The notes beneath the pieces are model-generated. The model was not told where the DNA came from. It saw nothing but the letters and a program-made list of their open reading frames with translations, and searched no databases. Shown in pieces: positions 1 through 9,448 of a stretch of 41,617 bases of DNA; within the stretch, counting starts at the first letter, position 1; each line of letters starts with the position of its first letter. A program made the position numbers and the translations under genes. This stretch comes from Pseudomonadota bacterium (GTDB lineage Bacteria; Pseudomonadota; Alphaproteobacteria; Rhodobacterales; Rhodobacteraceae): assembly GCA_963205075.1 (NCBI GenBank), contig CAUJIU010000022.1:1-41617 (forward strand), given 5' to 3'.

Positions 1-1095
1 AAATGCCCCTATTGCGACTTCAACAGCCATGTCTCGGCCTCGATAGACCAGGATCGGTGGCGGCGGGCCTATCTGGCGGAGATTGATCGCGCCGGGCGTG
101 AGACCGATGGGCGGATTCTCGATACCGTCTTCTTTGGCGGCGGCACGCCGAGCCTGATGGACCCCGATCTGGTTGCAGCGATTCTGGACCGCATCAGGCA
201 GACCTGGCGGGTCAGCAATTCGTTGGAGGTTACGCTTGAGGCCAACCCGACTTCGGTCGAGGCGGGCCGGTTCGCGGGCTATCGTGATGCCGGGGTGAAC
301 CGGATTTCCATGGGGATTCAGGCGCTTGACGATACCTCGCTTCGCGCCCTCGGCCGGCTGCACACGGCGTACGAGGCGATGGCGGCGTTTGATGTGGCCC
401 GCAAGGTGTTTGACCGGGTCAGTTTCGATCTGATCTATGCGCGGCAGATCCAGTCGGTTGCGGATTGGCGCGCCGAACTCTCGGAGGCGCTGGCCCTCGC
501 CGTGGACCATCTGTCGCTCTACCAGCTTACCATCGAACAGGGCACCGCCTTTGGCGACCGCTACGCCGCCGGCAAGTTGCGCGGCTTGCCGGACGAGGAC
601 AGCGCGGCGGATATGTACGAGCTGACGCAGGAGCTGTGCGAGGCGGCGGGTTTTCCGGCATACGAAGTGTCTAATCACGCCAAGACGGGCCAGGAGAGCC
701 GCCACAACCAGATCTATTGGCGCTATGGCGATTATGTCGGGATCGGTCCCGGCGCACATGGGCGCCTGACACTCCGCGGGCAAAAGACGGCCACCGAGAC
801 GCTGCGCGCCCCTGCGGCGTGGCTGGAGGCTGTTGAAACCATCGGCCATGGCGACATCACCCGCGAGGCTCTTTCCGACCAGGACGTGCTGACGGAATTC
901 CTGCTGATGGGCCTGCGGCTCACCGAAGGGGTCTCGATCCGCCGCCTGGCCGCGCTTGGTGGTGACATGTTGTCGGGCAATATCAGTGCGTTAAGTGCTT
1001 CCGGACTTTTGGAGCAGACCAGCGACCGCCTTGTGGTCTCCAGATCTGGCCGGCCGGTCCTGAATGCGGTCTTGCGCCAGTTGCTGGCCGATTAG
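1..1095 (+). CDS. hemW: HemW, radical SAM heme chaperone (5' partial)
   Basis: The reading frame is open from base 1, so the N-terminus (about 20 residues) lies outside the window; 364 residues are present. The first residues read KCPYCDFNSHV, the last two cysteines of the radical-SAM CX3CX2C [4Fe-4S] motif, with the DFNS continuation typical of HemW. A GGGTPS motif follows near residue 47, then EANPTS and GVNRISMGIQ, and further on YEVSNHA and NQIYW/GPGAHG. These separate HemW from the true coproporphyrinogen dehydrogenase HemN. HemW binds heme and is thought to deliver it to haem proteins in the cytoplasm, for example respiratory enzymes. The stop codon overlaps the stop of convergent parB by 4 nt. 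The family call is firm; the precise role is from family knowledge. Confidence 0.93.
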   Translation, partial: KCPYCDFNSHVSASIDQDRWRRAYLAEIDRAGRETDGRILDTVFFGGGTPSLMDPDLVAAILDRIRQTWRVSNSLEVTLEANPTSVEAGRFAGYRDAGVNRISMGIQALDDTSLRALGRLHTAYEAMAAFDVARKVFDRVSFDLIYARQIQSVADWRAELSEALALAVDHLSLYQLTIEQGTAFGDRYAAGKLRGLPDEDSAADMYELTQELCEAAGFPAYEVSNHAKTGQESRHNQIYWRYGDYVGIGPGAHGRLTLRGQKTATETLRAPAAWLEAVETIGHGDITREALSDQDVLTEFLLMGLRLTEGVSIRRLAALGGDMLSGNISALSASGLLEQTSDRLVVSRSGRPVLNAVLRQLLAD

Positions 1096-1988
1096 CCGCC
1101 GGACAGAACCCGCAGGAGGTCGTCCAGTTGGGCGAGATCGCGGTAGCGGAGCGTCAGCTTGCCGGATTGCTGGCCCGGATCATGATCGATCGAGACCCCC
1201 ATTTGCAGGGCCGCCGCCAGCTCCTGCTCGATCTGCACCGTGTCCGCGTCCTTGGTGACCGCAGACTTTCCCTTCCCAGAGCCGCTTTTGGTTGATTTTC
1301 CGGCCTGCGCCAGCGTTTCGGTCGCGCGGACCGATAGCCCGTCCCTGACGATCTTGCGGGCGAGTTCCGGGGCGTTTTCGAGACCGATCAGCGCCCTGGC
1401 GTGGCCGGCGCTGAGTTGGCCATTGGTCACCAGCGCCTGAACCGCGTCCGGTAGCGTCAACAGGCGCAGCAGGTTGGCGATATGGCTGCGGCTCTTGCCC
1501 AATGCGGCCGAGAGCTGGTCCTGAGTATGGCCGAATCGGTCCATGAGTTGGCGATACCCGGCCGCCTCGTCGATTGCATTGAGGTCAGAGCGCTGGATGT
1601 TCTCGATGATCGCCACTTCCAGCACTTCGCTGTCGGAATAGCTGCGCACCACGACCGGGATCTGATGCAGCCGCGCCAGTTGCGCCGCACGCCAGCGGCG
1701 TTCGCCGGCAACGATCTGGTAATCTCCGTCATGCGCGGGATCGGGGCGGACGATCAGGGGCTGGATGATGCCCTTTTCGCGAATGGATTCAGCAAGTTCT
1801 GCCAAGGCGTCTTCGGCGAAGACCCGGCGCGGCTGGTCGGGGTTGGGGTGGATCCGCTCGACCGCGACCGTCATGTCTGGCCGGCGTTGCGTGGGGGTGG
1901 CGCCATCGGCACGCTCGGCGGTGACATCCGCCATCAGGGCCGAAAGGCCACGACCCAACCCGCGGGGTTTGCCGGGTTTTTCACTCAT
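1092..1988 (-). CDS. parB: ParB, chromosome partitioning CTPase / parS-binding protein
   Basis: This 298-residue protein has the full chromosomal ParB layout. The N-terminal LGRGLSALM segment is the typical ParA-contacting tail. The CTP-binding catalytic core includes GERRWRA (about 95-101) and ENIQR (129-133). A helix-turn-helix near 155-176 (TQDQLSAALGKSRSHIANLL) reads parS, and a C-terminal dimerisation segment ends the protein. ParB loads at parS, slides as a CTP clamp, and with ParA segregates the origin region. The ATG overlaps the parA stop by 4 nt (ATGA), so the two are translationally coupled in the usual parAB order. Two perfect parS sites lie 1.4-3.3 kb upstream, so all parts of the system are present. 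The linker around 225-245 is rich in Lys/Ser/Gly. Confidence 0.97.
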   Translation of the reverse strand: MSEKPGKPRGLGRGLSALMADVTAERADGATPTQRRPDMTVAVERIHPNPDQPRRVFAEDALAELAESIREKGIIQPLIVRPDPAHDGDYQIVAGERRWRAAQLARLHQIPVVVRSYSDSEVLEVAIIENIQRSDLNAIDEAAGYRQLMDRFGHTQDQLSAALGKSRSHIANLLRLLTLPDAVQALVTNGQLSAGHARALIGLENAPELARKIVRDGLSVRATETLAQAGKSTKSGSGKGKSAVTKDADTVQIEQELAAALQMGVSIDHDPGQQSGKLTLRYRDLAQLDDLLRVLSGG

Positions 1989-2797
1989 GTGGCGGCTCCT
2001 TTGGTTTCTCTGGCGATCAGTTCGGCGGCCAGATCGCGATAGGCGACGCTGCCCTTGGAATTGCTGTCATAATCCAGCGCAGTCATGGCGTAAGACGGGG
2101 CTTCGCTGAGGCGAACGTTGCGGGGAATGACCGTCCTGAACACCAGATCCCCGAGATTGTCGCGCGCATCGGCTTCGACCTGCTGCGACAGGTTGTTGCG
2201 CGAATCATACATGGTCAGCGCGATGCCCTCGATCTTGAGCCTGGGATTGGCGGACTGACGCACCTCGCGCAATGTCAGCATCAGCTGCGAAAGCCCCTCG
2301 AGCGCGAAGAACTCGCTTTGCAACGGCACGATCAGCGAATCGGCCGCAACCAGCGCGTTGATGGTCAGGATGTTGAGCGACGGCGGGCAGTCGATGAGGA
2401 TGTAATCCAGCGCCAGCTTGTCCATCGCCGGCTGGCGCAGCGCATCATGCAGCAGGAAGCTGCGCTTTTCGTTGGAAATCAGCTCGATATCGGCAGAGCT
2501 GAGATCGGTCGTGGCCGGAATGATCGCCAGATTGGCGACCTTGGTCTGGATCGCGGCATCGACCGGGAGGCTGTCGCCGATCATCAGGTCATAGGTGGTG
2601 ACGTCACGGTCCGACAGCTCAACCCCGAGGCCGGTAGACGCGTTGCCCTGGGGATCGATATCGACGATCAGCACCTTGCGCCCAAGCTCGGCCAGGGCGG
2701 CCGCGAGATTGATGGTTGTCGTGGTCTTGCCGACCCCGCCCTTCTGGTTCGCAATCGCGATGATCCTCGGGTGATGAAGGCGGCTGACGTCAGGCAC
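1985..2797 (-). CDS. parA: ParA, chromosome partitioning Walker ATPase
   Basis: A 270-residue ParA/Soj-type ATPase. The deviant Walker A box NQKGGVGKTTTTINLA spans about residues 17-32, with signature lysine K19 and P-loop lysine K24. DIDPQGNAST (Walker A') and the DYILIDCPPSLN Walker B segment follow. There is no N-terminal DNA-binding extension, so this is the chromosomal rather than the plasmid ParA class. It binds DNA nonspecifically as an ATP dimer and pulls ParB-parS complexes apart. The start is GTG, overlapping the 3' end of rsmG by 8 nt, and the stop overlaps the parB start. The gene sits within 6 kb of the proposed origin, as expected for a chromosomal par locus. Confidence 0.97.
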   Translation of the reverse strand: MPDVSRLHHPRIIAIANQKGGVGKTTTTINLAAALAELGRKVLIVDIDPQGNASTGLGVELSDRDVTTYDLMIGDSLPVDAAIQTKVANLAIIPATTDLSSADIELISNEKRSFLLHDALRQPAMDKLALDYILIDCPPSLNILTINALVAADSLIVPLQSEFFALEGLSQLMLTLREVRQSANPRLKIEGIALTMYDSRNNLSQQVEADARDNLGDLVFRTVIPRNVRLSEAPSYAMTALDYDSNSKGSVAYRDLAAELIARETKGAAT

Positions 2798-3413
2798 GGG
2801 CGATCCTTTCGATCCTTAGAATTCGGGCGTCGGAATCGGTGTAGCTGGCTGTCTCGGTCAGGTCAAAGCGCCAACTGCGCCTGGCCTCCGCGATTTCTGT
2901 GGATGAATTCCGGCCCTTGGGGAACAGCGCAACCCCGTCCGGGGCCAGATGCCGCAGGGCAAAATGCAGCAGGTCGCCAAGCGGGGCCAATGCCCGCGCG
3001 GTCAGCACCTGCGCGGCTTGCGGGCTCGCGGTTTCGATCCGCTGAACCAGGACCGAGCCGGGCAAGTCCAGCTCGCGCAGGGCGGCGCGCAGAAACACTG
3101 CCTTGCGCTGATCGCTTTCGATCATGGTCATGCGCGCGGCCGGGCGCAGTTCGGCCAGAATGCAGGCAAGCACGATGGCCGGCACGCCGCCGCCGCTGCC
3201 AATGTCGAGCCAGCGCGTCGCCGCCTCGGGGGCCAGCGGGTAAAGCTGGCAGGAATCGACGATGTGGCGTTGCCAGAAATCCTCGGTCGACTGGGCCGAA
3301 AACAGATTGATCCGGGCGGTCCATTTCAGCGCCAGCTGCTGAAACGCCTGCAGGCGCGCTTCTGTTTCACGTGAAACACTCACGCCGCCAATCCGGATTT
3401 GCCCGCTGGTCAC
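2790..3413 (-). CDS. rsmG: RsmG (GidB), 16S rRNA m7G527 methyltransferase
   Basis: A 207-residue SAM-dependent methyltransferase of the RsmG/GidB family, which modifies N7 of G527 in 16S rRNA. The SAM-binding loop [14 protein letters not shown] is near residues 69-82; ARALAPL and the KG-rich segment LFPKGRN follow. The start is GTG and overlaps the mnmG stop (GTGA). Residues near position 12 read SVSRETEA and are encoded by a perfect parS palindrome. The SRET sequence is common in this position of alphaproteobacterial RsmG, consistent with the coding frame having accommodated the ParB site. It is in a leftward operon with mnmG upstream and parA downstream. Confidence 0.95.
   Translation of the reverse strand: MTSGQIRIGGVSVSRETEARLQAFQQLALKWTARINLFSAQSTEDFWQRHIVDSCQLYPLAPEAATRWLDIGSGGGVPAIVLACILAELRPAARMTMIESDQRKAVFLRAALRELDLPGSVLVQRIETASPQAAQVLTARALAPLGDLLHFALRHLAPDGVALFPKGRNSSTEIAEARRSWRFDLTETASYTDSDARILRIERIARA
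3363..3378. promoter_or_regulatory. parS centromere site 1 (inside rsmG)
   Basis: This is an exact match to the 16-bp consensus palindrome TGTTTCACGTGAAACA bound by chromosomal ParB. It lies inside the N-terminal coding region of rsmG and encodes residues of the SVSRETE stretch. It is 1.4 kb from parB and about 5.1 kb from the putative origin. Confidence 0.96.
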
Positions 3414-5287
3414 GCCGACTTCGCCTGCGGCGTCCGGCGCAAACGCGCCAACAGCAGCATCAGCGCCGCCGGGGTCATGCCCTCGATCCGGGCGGCCTGC
3501 GCGATGGTGCCGGGCCGGACCTTGGCGAGCTTCATCTTCAACTCAGCCGAAAGCCCTTGAATTTCCTCATAATTCAGCGCCTCCGGGATCGTCTGCATCT
3601 CATCGCGCTGCAAGGCGGCAATGTCGCGCGACTGCCGTTCGATGTAATGGGCATAGAGCGCGTCGCGCTTGACCTGCATGCCGATTGCGGCGGGAACCGT
3701 GGCCAGTTCCGGCCATGCGGAGGCCAGTTGATCGAACTCCAGGTCGATCAGCGCCAGCGCCTCCAGCGCCGAGCGGTTCTCGCCGTCGGGGTTCAGGTTT
3801 ACGCCCAGTTGCGCAAGCTCTCTTGCGGTCACAGTGGTCCCGGCAAGGGTCCGGCGCGCGTCATTGATCGCGTCCATCTTGGCGACATGGGCTGCCCAGC
3901 GCGTGTCGCCCACACAGCCCGCAACCCTGCCGAATTCCGTCAACCGCTGATCGGCATTGTCTGCCCGCAACGACAACCGGAACTCGGCGCGTGAAGTGAA
4001 CATGCGGTAGGGTTCGCTGACGCCGCGCGTCACCAGATCGTCGATCATCACGCCGATGTAAGAGGTCGCGCGGCTGAACAGCACCGGATCGCCGGCGCGC
4101 CCGAGGCTCGCGGCGTTCAGGCCGGCCACAAGCCCCTGCGCCGCCGCCTCTTCATAGCCGGTGGTGCCGTTGATCTGGCCCGCCAGAAACAGCGCCGGCA
4201 CGTCGCGCAGCTCGAGTGTCGGGCGCAGGGCGCGCGGATCGACATAGTCATACTCGATCGCGTAGCCCGGCTGCAGGATCACCGCCTGCTCCAGCCCCGC
4301 TATCGAGTGGACGTAGTCGCGCTGAACCTCCTCGGGCAGCGAGGTGGAAATGCCGTTCGGGTAGACGGTATGGTCGTCCAGCCCCTCGGGCTCCAGAAAC
4401 ACCTGATGCGAGGATTTGTCGGCGAAACGCACCACCTTGTCCTCGATCGACGGGCAGTAGCGCGGCCCGACCCCGTCGATATGGCCCCCATACATCGCCG
4501 ATCTTGCGAGGTTTTCCCGAATGATCTGATGGGTCTTTTCGTTGGTATGGGTAATGCCGCACGAGATCTGCCGGACCGAAGGCCCCGTTGACAGGAATGA
4601 GAACATCGTCGGGTCATCGTCGCCCGGCTGGCTCTCGAGGCTCGACCAGTCGATCGTCCGTCCGTCCAGGCGCGGCGGCGTGCCGGTCTTGAGGCGCCCC
4701 AGCGGCAGGCCAAAGCTGTCAAGCCGCTCCGCCATCCGCACCGAGGGCTTGTCGCCCATACGGCCGCCGGCGCGGCGAACGTCACCGATATGGATCACCC
4801 CGCGCAGGAAGGTTCCCGTGGTCAGAACCACAGCGCCGGCGCTCAGGATGCTGCCATCGGCCAACTCGACGCCCGAGACCCGCCCGTTTTCAAGGGCCAG
4901 ATCTACCGCCTCGCCCTCGATGATGCTCAGGCCGGGTTGCGCCTCGATCTCGGCCAGCATCTGCGCGCGATAGATCGCCCGGTCCGCCTGGGCGCGCGGT
5001 CCCTGCACCGCCGGGCCCTTCTTGCGGTTCAGCAGGCGAAACTGGATCCCGGCCCGGTCAGCAACACGCCCCATGACGCCATCGAGCGCGTCGATCTCGC
5101 GCACCAGATGCCCCTTGCCAAGGCCGCCAATCGCCGGATTGCAGGACATCACGCCAATCCCATCGCGGCGCAGCGTGACCAGCGCGGTCCGCGCGCCGGT
5201 GCGCGCCGCGGCATGGGCGGCTTCGGCGCCGGCATGGCCGCCACCAATCACCACCACATCAAAGTCACGCTGTTTCACGTGAAACAC
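3410..5287 (-). CDS. mnmG: MnmG (GidA), tRNA uridine-5-carboxymethylaminomethyl modification FAD enzyme
   Basis: The 625-residue length is normal for MnmG. The N-terminal FAD dinucleotide fold [16 protein letters not shown] starts near residue 14. [21 protein letters not shown] and [11 protein letters not shown] follow, with the C-terminal helical domain that contacts MnmE. With MnmE it installs the cmnm5 group on wobble U34 of several tRNAs. The longest start is GTG at 5287 (MFHVKQ). These codons are themselves the second parS site, and MFHVK is a common MnmG start in this lineage. The GAGG Shine-Dalgarno is almost adjacent to that GTG and is better spaced for the internal GTG at 5278, so the true start could be three codons later. 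It is 3 nt downstream of mnmE. Confidence 0.96.
   Translation of the reverse strand: MFHVKQRDFDVVVIGGGHAGAEAAHAAARTGARTALVTLRRDGIGVMSCNPAIGGLGKGHLVREIDALDGVMGRVADRAGIQFRLLNRKKGPAVQGPRAQADRAIYRAQMLAEIEAQPGLSIIEGEAVDLALENGRVSGVELADGSILSAGAVVLTTGTFLRGVIHIGDVRRAGGRMGDKPSVRMAERLDSFGLPLGRLKTGTPPRLDGRTIDWSSLESQPGDDDPTMFSFLSTGPSVRQISCGITHTNEKTHQIIRENLARSAMYGGHIDGVGPRYCPSIEDKVVRFADKSSHQVFLEPEGLDDHTVYPNGISTSLPEEVQRDYVHSIAGLEQAVILQPGYAIEYDYVDPRALRPTLELRDVPALFLAGQINGTTGYEEAAAQGLVAGLNAASLGRAGDPVLFSRATSYIGVMIDDLVTRGVSEPYRMFTSRAEFRLSLRADNADQRLTEFGRVAGCVGDTRWAAHVAKMDAINDARRTLAGTTVTARELAQLGVNLNPDGENRSALEALALIDLEFDQLASAWPELATVPAAIGMQVKRDALYAHYIERQSRDIAALQRDEMQTIPEALNYEEIQGLSAELKMKLAKVRPGTIAQAARIEGMTPAALMLLLARLRRTPQAKSA
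5271..5286. promoter_or_regulatory. parS centromere site 2 (across the mnmG start)
   Basis: This is a second exact copy of TGTTTCACGTGAAACA. It begins at the second base of the mnmG GTG start codon and supplies codons for FHVK. It lies 1.9 kb from site 1 and 3.2 kb from the candidate origin, within the par-proximal segment where origin-linked parS clusters are normally found. Confidence 0.96.
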
Positions 5288-5290
5288 TCC

Positions 5291-6577
5291 TCACTTGCCG
5301 ATGCAGAAGCTGGCAAAGATCTCGTCCAGAATATGCTCCACATCGACGCGTCCGACCAGCGAGTCAATGGCCCGCACCGCCGACCGAAGTTCTTCGGCCA
5401 CCAGATCGGCCAACATGCTTTCGCCGGCCATCGCCGCCTCTGCTGCCTCCAGATAGGCCACGGCGCGCGTCATTGCCACCCTGTGCCGCTCGCGGATGGC
5501 AACGCCGATCCCGGCGCTGCGCTCCTGCAACTCGGCCGAAAGCGCCGCCACCAGCGCGTCAACCCCCTCGCCGGTCCTGCCGGACACCGCCAGCGCGCCC
5601 TCGGCGTCCAGCTGATCGGCCTTACCGCGCACCACCAGGTCCCCGGGCGCCACCGCCATCATCGGCGCCTGCCCCTCAAGCACCAGATGCACCCGCAAAT
5701 CTGCCGCCGCCGCCCGCGCCAGCGCCCGCTCGATGCCGATCTCCTCGATCTCGTTTTCCGCCTCCCGCAGGCCGGCAGTATCCAGCACCGTAACCGCCAG
5801 ACCGTCCAGATCCATCCGCACCTCGATGACATCGCGGGTGGTCCCGGCGAATTCCGAGGTTATTGCGGCCTCTCTGCCTGCTAACCTGTTGAGAAGTGTA
5901 GACTTTCCAACATTCGGGGCACCAACTATGGCAATCTCGAACCCCTCGCGGACCCGCTCTGCCATACGCGCTCCGCGCGCCTCGGCCGCCAGCTCGCCGG
6001 CGACGCCGCCCAGCAGGTCCCGGACCTCCGGCACCACGTCAACCGGCACGTCCTCATCCACAAAGTCGATTGTCGCTTCCAGCAAGGCCGCGGCGCGGAC
6101 CAGGCGCGCCCGCCAGCTTTCCGCCTTGGCACCCAGCGCGCCGGACAGGACCCGCATGGCCTGCCGCCGCTGTCCCTCGGTCTCTGCCTCGATCAGGTCC
6201 GCCAGACCCTCGACCTGCGCCAGGTCCAGCCGGCCGTTTTCAAAGGCCCGGCGGGTAAACTCGCCCGCCTCTGCCTGCTGCGCGCGGCCATCAGCCGCGA
6301 TGGCGCCCAGAACTCCGGCAATCACCGCGATGCTGCCATGCAGATGCAGTTCCACCACATCCTCGCCGGTAAAACTGCGCGGTCCCGCAAACACCAGCAC
6401 CAGCGCCTCGTCCAGCACATTCCCGGCCGCATCGCGGATGCGCCGCAGGCTTCTTCCCTCGGCGGGCAGCTTCCCGGCGAGGCGTTCCGCCACCTCAACC
6501 GCCTGCGGCCCGGAGATGCGAATAACGGCCAAGCCGGCCTTGCCCCGCGCCGTGGCCAGGGCAAAAATCGTGTCCAT
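5291..6577 (-). CDS. mnmE: MnmE (TrmE), tRNA modification GTPase
   Basis: The 428-residue MnmE has an N-terminal folate-binding domain ([23 protein letters not shown]), then helical segments around an inserted G domain. The P-loop is at about 219-227 (GAPNVGKST), with switch segment GTTRD near 245-249 and DTAGL at 266-270. The invariant C-terminal CxGK is present as CIGK at 425-428. It is the GTPase partner of MnmG in wobble-uridine modification. One oddity: the expected G4 base-specificity motif NKxD reads GKAD (about 318-321), lacking the Asn. A GGAGAG ribosome-binding site precedes the ATG by about 7 nt. The mnmE-mnmG gap is 3 nt, consistent with one transcript. Confidence 0.95.
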   Translation of the reverse strand: MDTIFALATARGKAGLAVIRISGPQAVEVAERLAGKLPAEGRSLRRIRDAAGNVLDEALVLVFAGPRSFTGEDVVELHLHGSIAVIAGVLGAIAADGRAQQAEAGEFTRRAFENGRLDLAQVEGLADLIEAETEGQRRQAMRVLSGALGAKAESWRARLVRAAALLEATIDFVDEDVPVDVVPEVRDLLGGVAGELAAEARGARMAERVREGFEIAIVGAPNVGKSTLLNRLAGREAAITSEFAGTTRDVIEVRMDLDGLAVTVLDTAGLREAENEIEEIGIERALARAAAADLRVHLVLEGQAPMMAVAPGDLVVRGKADQLDAEGALAVSGRTGEGVDALVAALSAELQERSAGIGVAIRERHRVAMTRAVAYLEAAEAAMAGESMLADLVAEELRSAVRAIDSLVGRVDVEHILDEIFASFCIGK

Positions 6578-6602
6578 GCCAGTCTCTCCGCCGAAAGACG
6601 CC

Positions 6603-7877
<1,275 letters not shown>

Positions 7878-7995
7878 GGATGTCTCCTCGTTGGGCAACC
7901 GGGGCCCGCGCAGATGTCATGTAACAGGATAATACCCACCCGGACGGGCAGTTGCGGCACAGATAGCGGCCCCGCTGGGCCAAGTCAATCGCGGC

Positions 7996-8451
7996 TCAGA
8001 ACGGCCTGACCACCACCGAAATCACGATCAGCACCATGAGCACGGTCGGCACTTCGTTCATCAGCCGGTAGGTGCGTCCGCTTCTGGTGTTTCGCCCCGC
8101 CGCAAAGTCCCGCCGTCGCGCCGAGAGCCAGCCGTGCAGCCACGACATCGTCAGCACCGAGGCCGCCTTTACCCAGGGCCAGCCCGAGCTCCAGTCCACC
8201 ACCCCCGGCGTGAACACCAGCATCAGGCCAAACACCCATGCCGCAATCATCGCCGGATTGATGATCAGCCGCAAAAGCTTGCGCTCCATCACCTGAAAGG
8301 TCAGATCCATCTCCGACCCGGCCGGGGCGCGCTCCACGTGATAGACAAACAGCCTCGGCAGATAGAACATCCCCGCCATCCAGGCCACGATCGAGATGAT
8401 ATGAAATGCCTTGATCCACGGATAGGCGTTCAGGAGCAGGTCATCGAGCAT
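7996..8451 (-). CDS. hemJ: HemJ, protoporphyrinogen IX oxidase
   Basis: A 151-residue integral membrane protein with four hydrophobic segments. The N-terminus WIKAFHIISIVAWMAGMFYLPRL contains the conserved histidine and FYLPRLFVYH of the HemJ (UPF0093) family. HemJ oxidises protoporphyrinogen IX to protoporphyrin IX in the inner membrane and is the usual form in alphaproteobacteria lacking HemG/HemY. An AAGGA ribosome-binding sequence precedes the ATG. It is the first leftward gene beside the candidate origin; hemE, often near this position in relatives, is not in the window. The call follows from the family signature; the electron acceptor is unknown. Confidence 0.93.
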   Translation of the reverse strand: MLDDLLLNAYPWIKAFHIISIVAWMAGMFYLPRLFVYHVERAPAGSEMDLTFQVMERKLLRLIINPAMIAAWVFGLMLVFTPGVVDWSSGWPWVKAASVLTMSWLHGWLSARRRDFAAGRNTRSGRTYRLMNEVPTVLMVLIVISVVVRPF

Positions 8452-8473
8452 CTCAGGATTCCTTGTTTCCCTC

Positions 8474-8515
8474 TTCCTTAATTAAAGAAATGAAAAAGGG
8501 AAGATGATGATGTTG
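8474..8515. other. AT-rich tract, candidate DNA unwinding element
   Basis: This is a sharply AT-biased run in a GC-rich neighbourhood. It contains TTAATTAAAGAAATGAAAAA followed by a GATGATGATG stretch. It lies at the hemJ-proximal edge of the putative origin, next to a DnaA-like sequence on the minus strand at 8519-8527. It could be the site of initial strand opening, or simply the hemJ promoter region. Confidence 0.45.
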
Positions 8516-8620
8516 GGCCGGGGATAAGCCCGTGTTCCGAAACCATCCTCAGACTTATCCAATACCCCGGACCGCGCAGCCCAGGCTCTCCGCAAACTGA
8601 TGGCAATATTTTCCGCCATA

Positions 8621-8633
8621 TATCAACATATTA
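8621..8633 (+). promoter_or_regulatory. IHF binding-site match
   Basis: TATCAACATATTA fits the IHF consensus WATCAANNNNTTR at every fixed position. It sits in the second AT-rich patch of the putative origin. IHF sites are known parts of alphaproteobacterial and enterobacterial origins. A 13-bp degenerate motif can also occur by chance. Confidence 0.5.
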
Positions 8634-8828
8634 CGCGGTGCGACAGACAGGCCCAGCTTCCATAAGCCCACTTGACAGGCCCGGGCGGCCGATTCGTCCA
8701 CAACCCCGGACTTATCCTTGCCCACCGTGGGTGGTTGACGGACAAAGCCCCGGCCTGTCATCCCTTGCCCACATCCCTGATGCCCCTTCCCGCCCGCGGC
8801 GGCATTGGCCCCGTGCTTGCCCCGCCAC

Positions 8829-8837
8829 TTATCCAAA
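8829..8837 (+). promoter_or_regulatory. DnaA-box-like sequence (best match)
   Basis: TTATCCAAA differs from the consensus TTATCCACA at one position. It lies 11 bp before the maf start codon, at the right edge of the candidate origin. Weaker copies with two mismatches are at 8519-8527 (minus strand), 8555-8563, 8694-8702 and 8765-8773. Confidence 0.45.
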
Positions 8838-8848
8838 GACCTGCACAC

Positions 8849-9448
8849 ATGACCCAAGACATCGTCCTCGCCTCCGGTTCCTCCATCCGGGCGCAGCTGT
8901 TGCGCAATGCCGGCGTCGCCGTCACGGTGGCGCCGGTCGCGGTTGATGAGGCCGCCATCCGTGCGGCCCTGCTGGCCGAAGCCGCAAACCCGCGCGCCAT
9001 CGCCGATGCGCTGGCCGAAACCAAGGCCCGCAAGGCGGCCGCCCGCCACCCGGGCGCGCTGGTGATCGGGTGCGACCAGGTGCTTGAGCACAGGGGCCGG
9101 ATCCTCGCCAAACCCGCGTCGCCCGATGATGCGATTGCCCAACTGGGCATCTTGCGCGGTGGCACCCATCGCCTGCTGTCCGCAGCCGTGGTCTATCAGG
9201 ATGGCGAGCCGCTCTGGCGTCATGTCGGCGTCGTGCGCTTGCATATGCGGGCGGTTTCGGACGCCTATGTTTCCGACTATGTTGCACGCAACTGGTCAAG
9301 CATCCGCGAGGCCGTCGGATGCTACAAGCTGGAGGAAGAGGGCGTGCGGCTCTTTGACAAGATCGAAGGTGATTATTTCAGCGTCCTGGGCCTGCCGCTG
9401 GTCGAGCTCCTGTCCTGGCTTTCGCTGCGCGGAGCCTTGCCCGCATGA
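8849..9448 (+). CDS. maf: Maf/YceF-family nucleotide pyrophosphatase
   Basis: The 199-residue protein starts MTQDIVLASGSSIRAQLLRN. LASGSxxR is the Maf phosphate-binding motif. IGCDQVLEHRGRILAKPAS supplies the conserved acidic residue and Lys-Pro, and REAVGCYKLEEEGVRLF with IEGDYFSVLGLPL resembles the YceF (m7GTP pyrophosphatase) branch more than YhdE. Maf proteins hydrolyse noncanonical or modified nucleoside triphosphates to monophosphates in the cytoplasm. An in-frame ATG 177 nt upstream was rejected because the homology begins at 8849 and the extension would run through the putative origin. The stop overlaps the aroE start by 4 nt, the first link of a maf-aroE-coaE-dnaQ unit. Confidence 0.9.
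   Translation: MTQDIVLASGSSIRAQLLRNAGVAVTVAPVAVDEAAIRAALLAEAANPRAIADALAETKARKAAARHPGALVIGCDQVLEHRGRILAKPASPDDAIAQLGILRGGTHRLLSAAVVYQDGEPLWRHVGVVRLHMRAVSDAYVSDYVARNWSSIREAVGCYKLEEEGVRLFDKIEGDYFSVLGLPLVELLSWLSLRGALPA

Larger units (their letters stand above)
8452..8848. other. Putative chromosomal replication origin (oriC)
   Basis: This 397-bp gene-free region is the longest in the window. The blocks on each side point away from it: seven genes run left (hemJ to parB) and four run right (maf to dnaQ). It contains an AT-rich tract (8474-8515), a second AT-rich stretch (8601-8633), a perfect IHF-type site, and at least five sequences one or two mismatches from the DnaA box TTATCCACA (8519-8527 minus, 8555-8563, 8694-8702, 8765-8773, 8829-8837). 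A further TTATCC core lies at 8712. No box is perfect. Two parS sites and parAB are within 8 kb. The origin call is inference from layout and motifs; GC skew could not be computed here. Confidence 0.72.

Noticed and set aside
8478-8510. CtrA site or DnaA-trio at the AT-rich tract
   Set aside because: TTAATTAA is not followed by a second TTAA at 7-nt spacing, and the GATGATGATG run has the wrong polarity for a DnaA-trio.
8672-8848. N-terminal extension of Maf into the gene-free region
   Set aside because: Maf homology starts at MTQDIVLASGS (8849). The extension has no similarity and overlaps the DnaA-box-like sequences.
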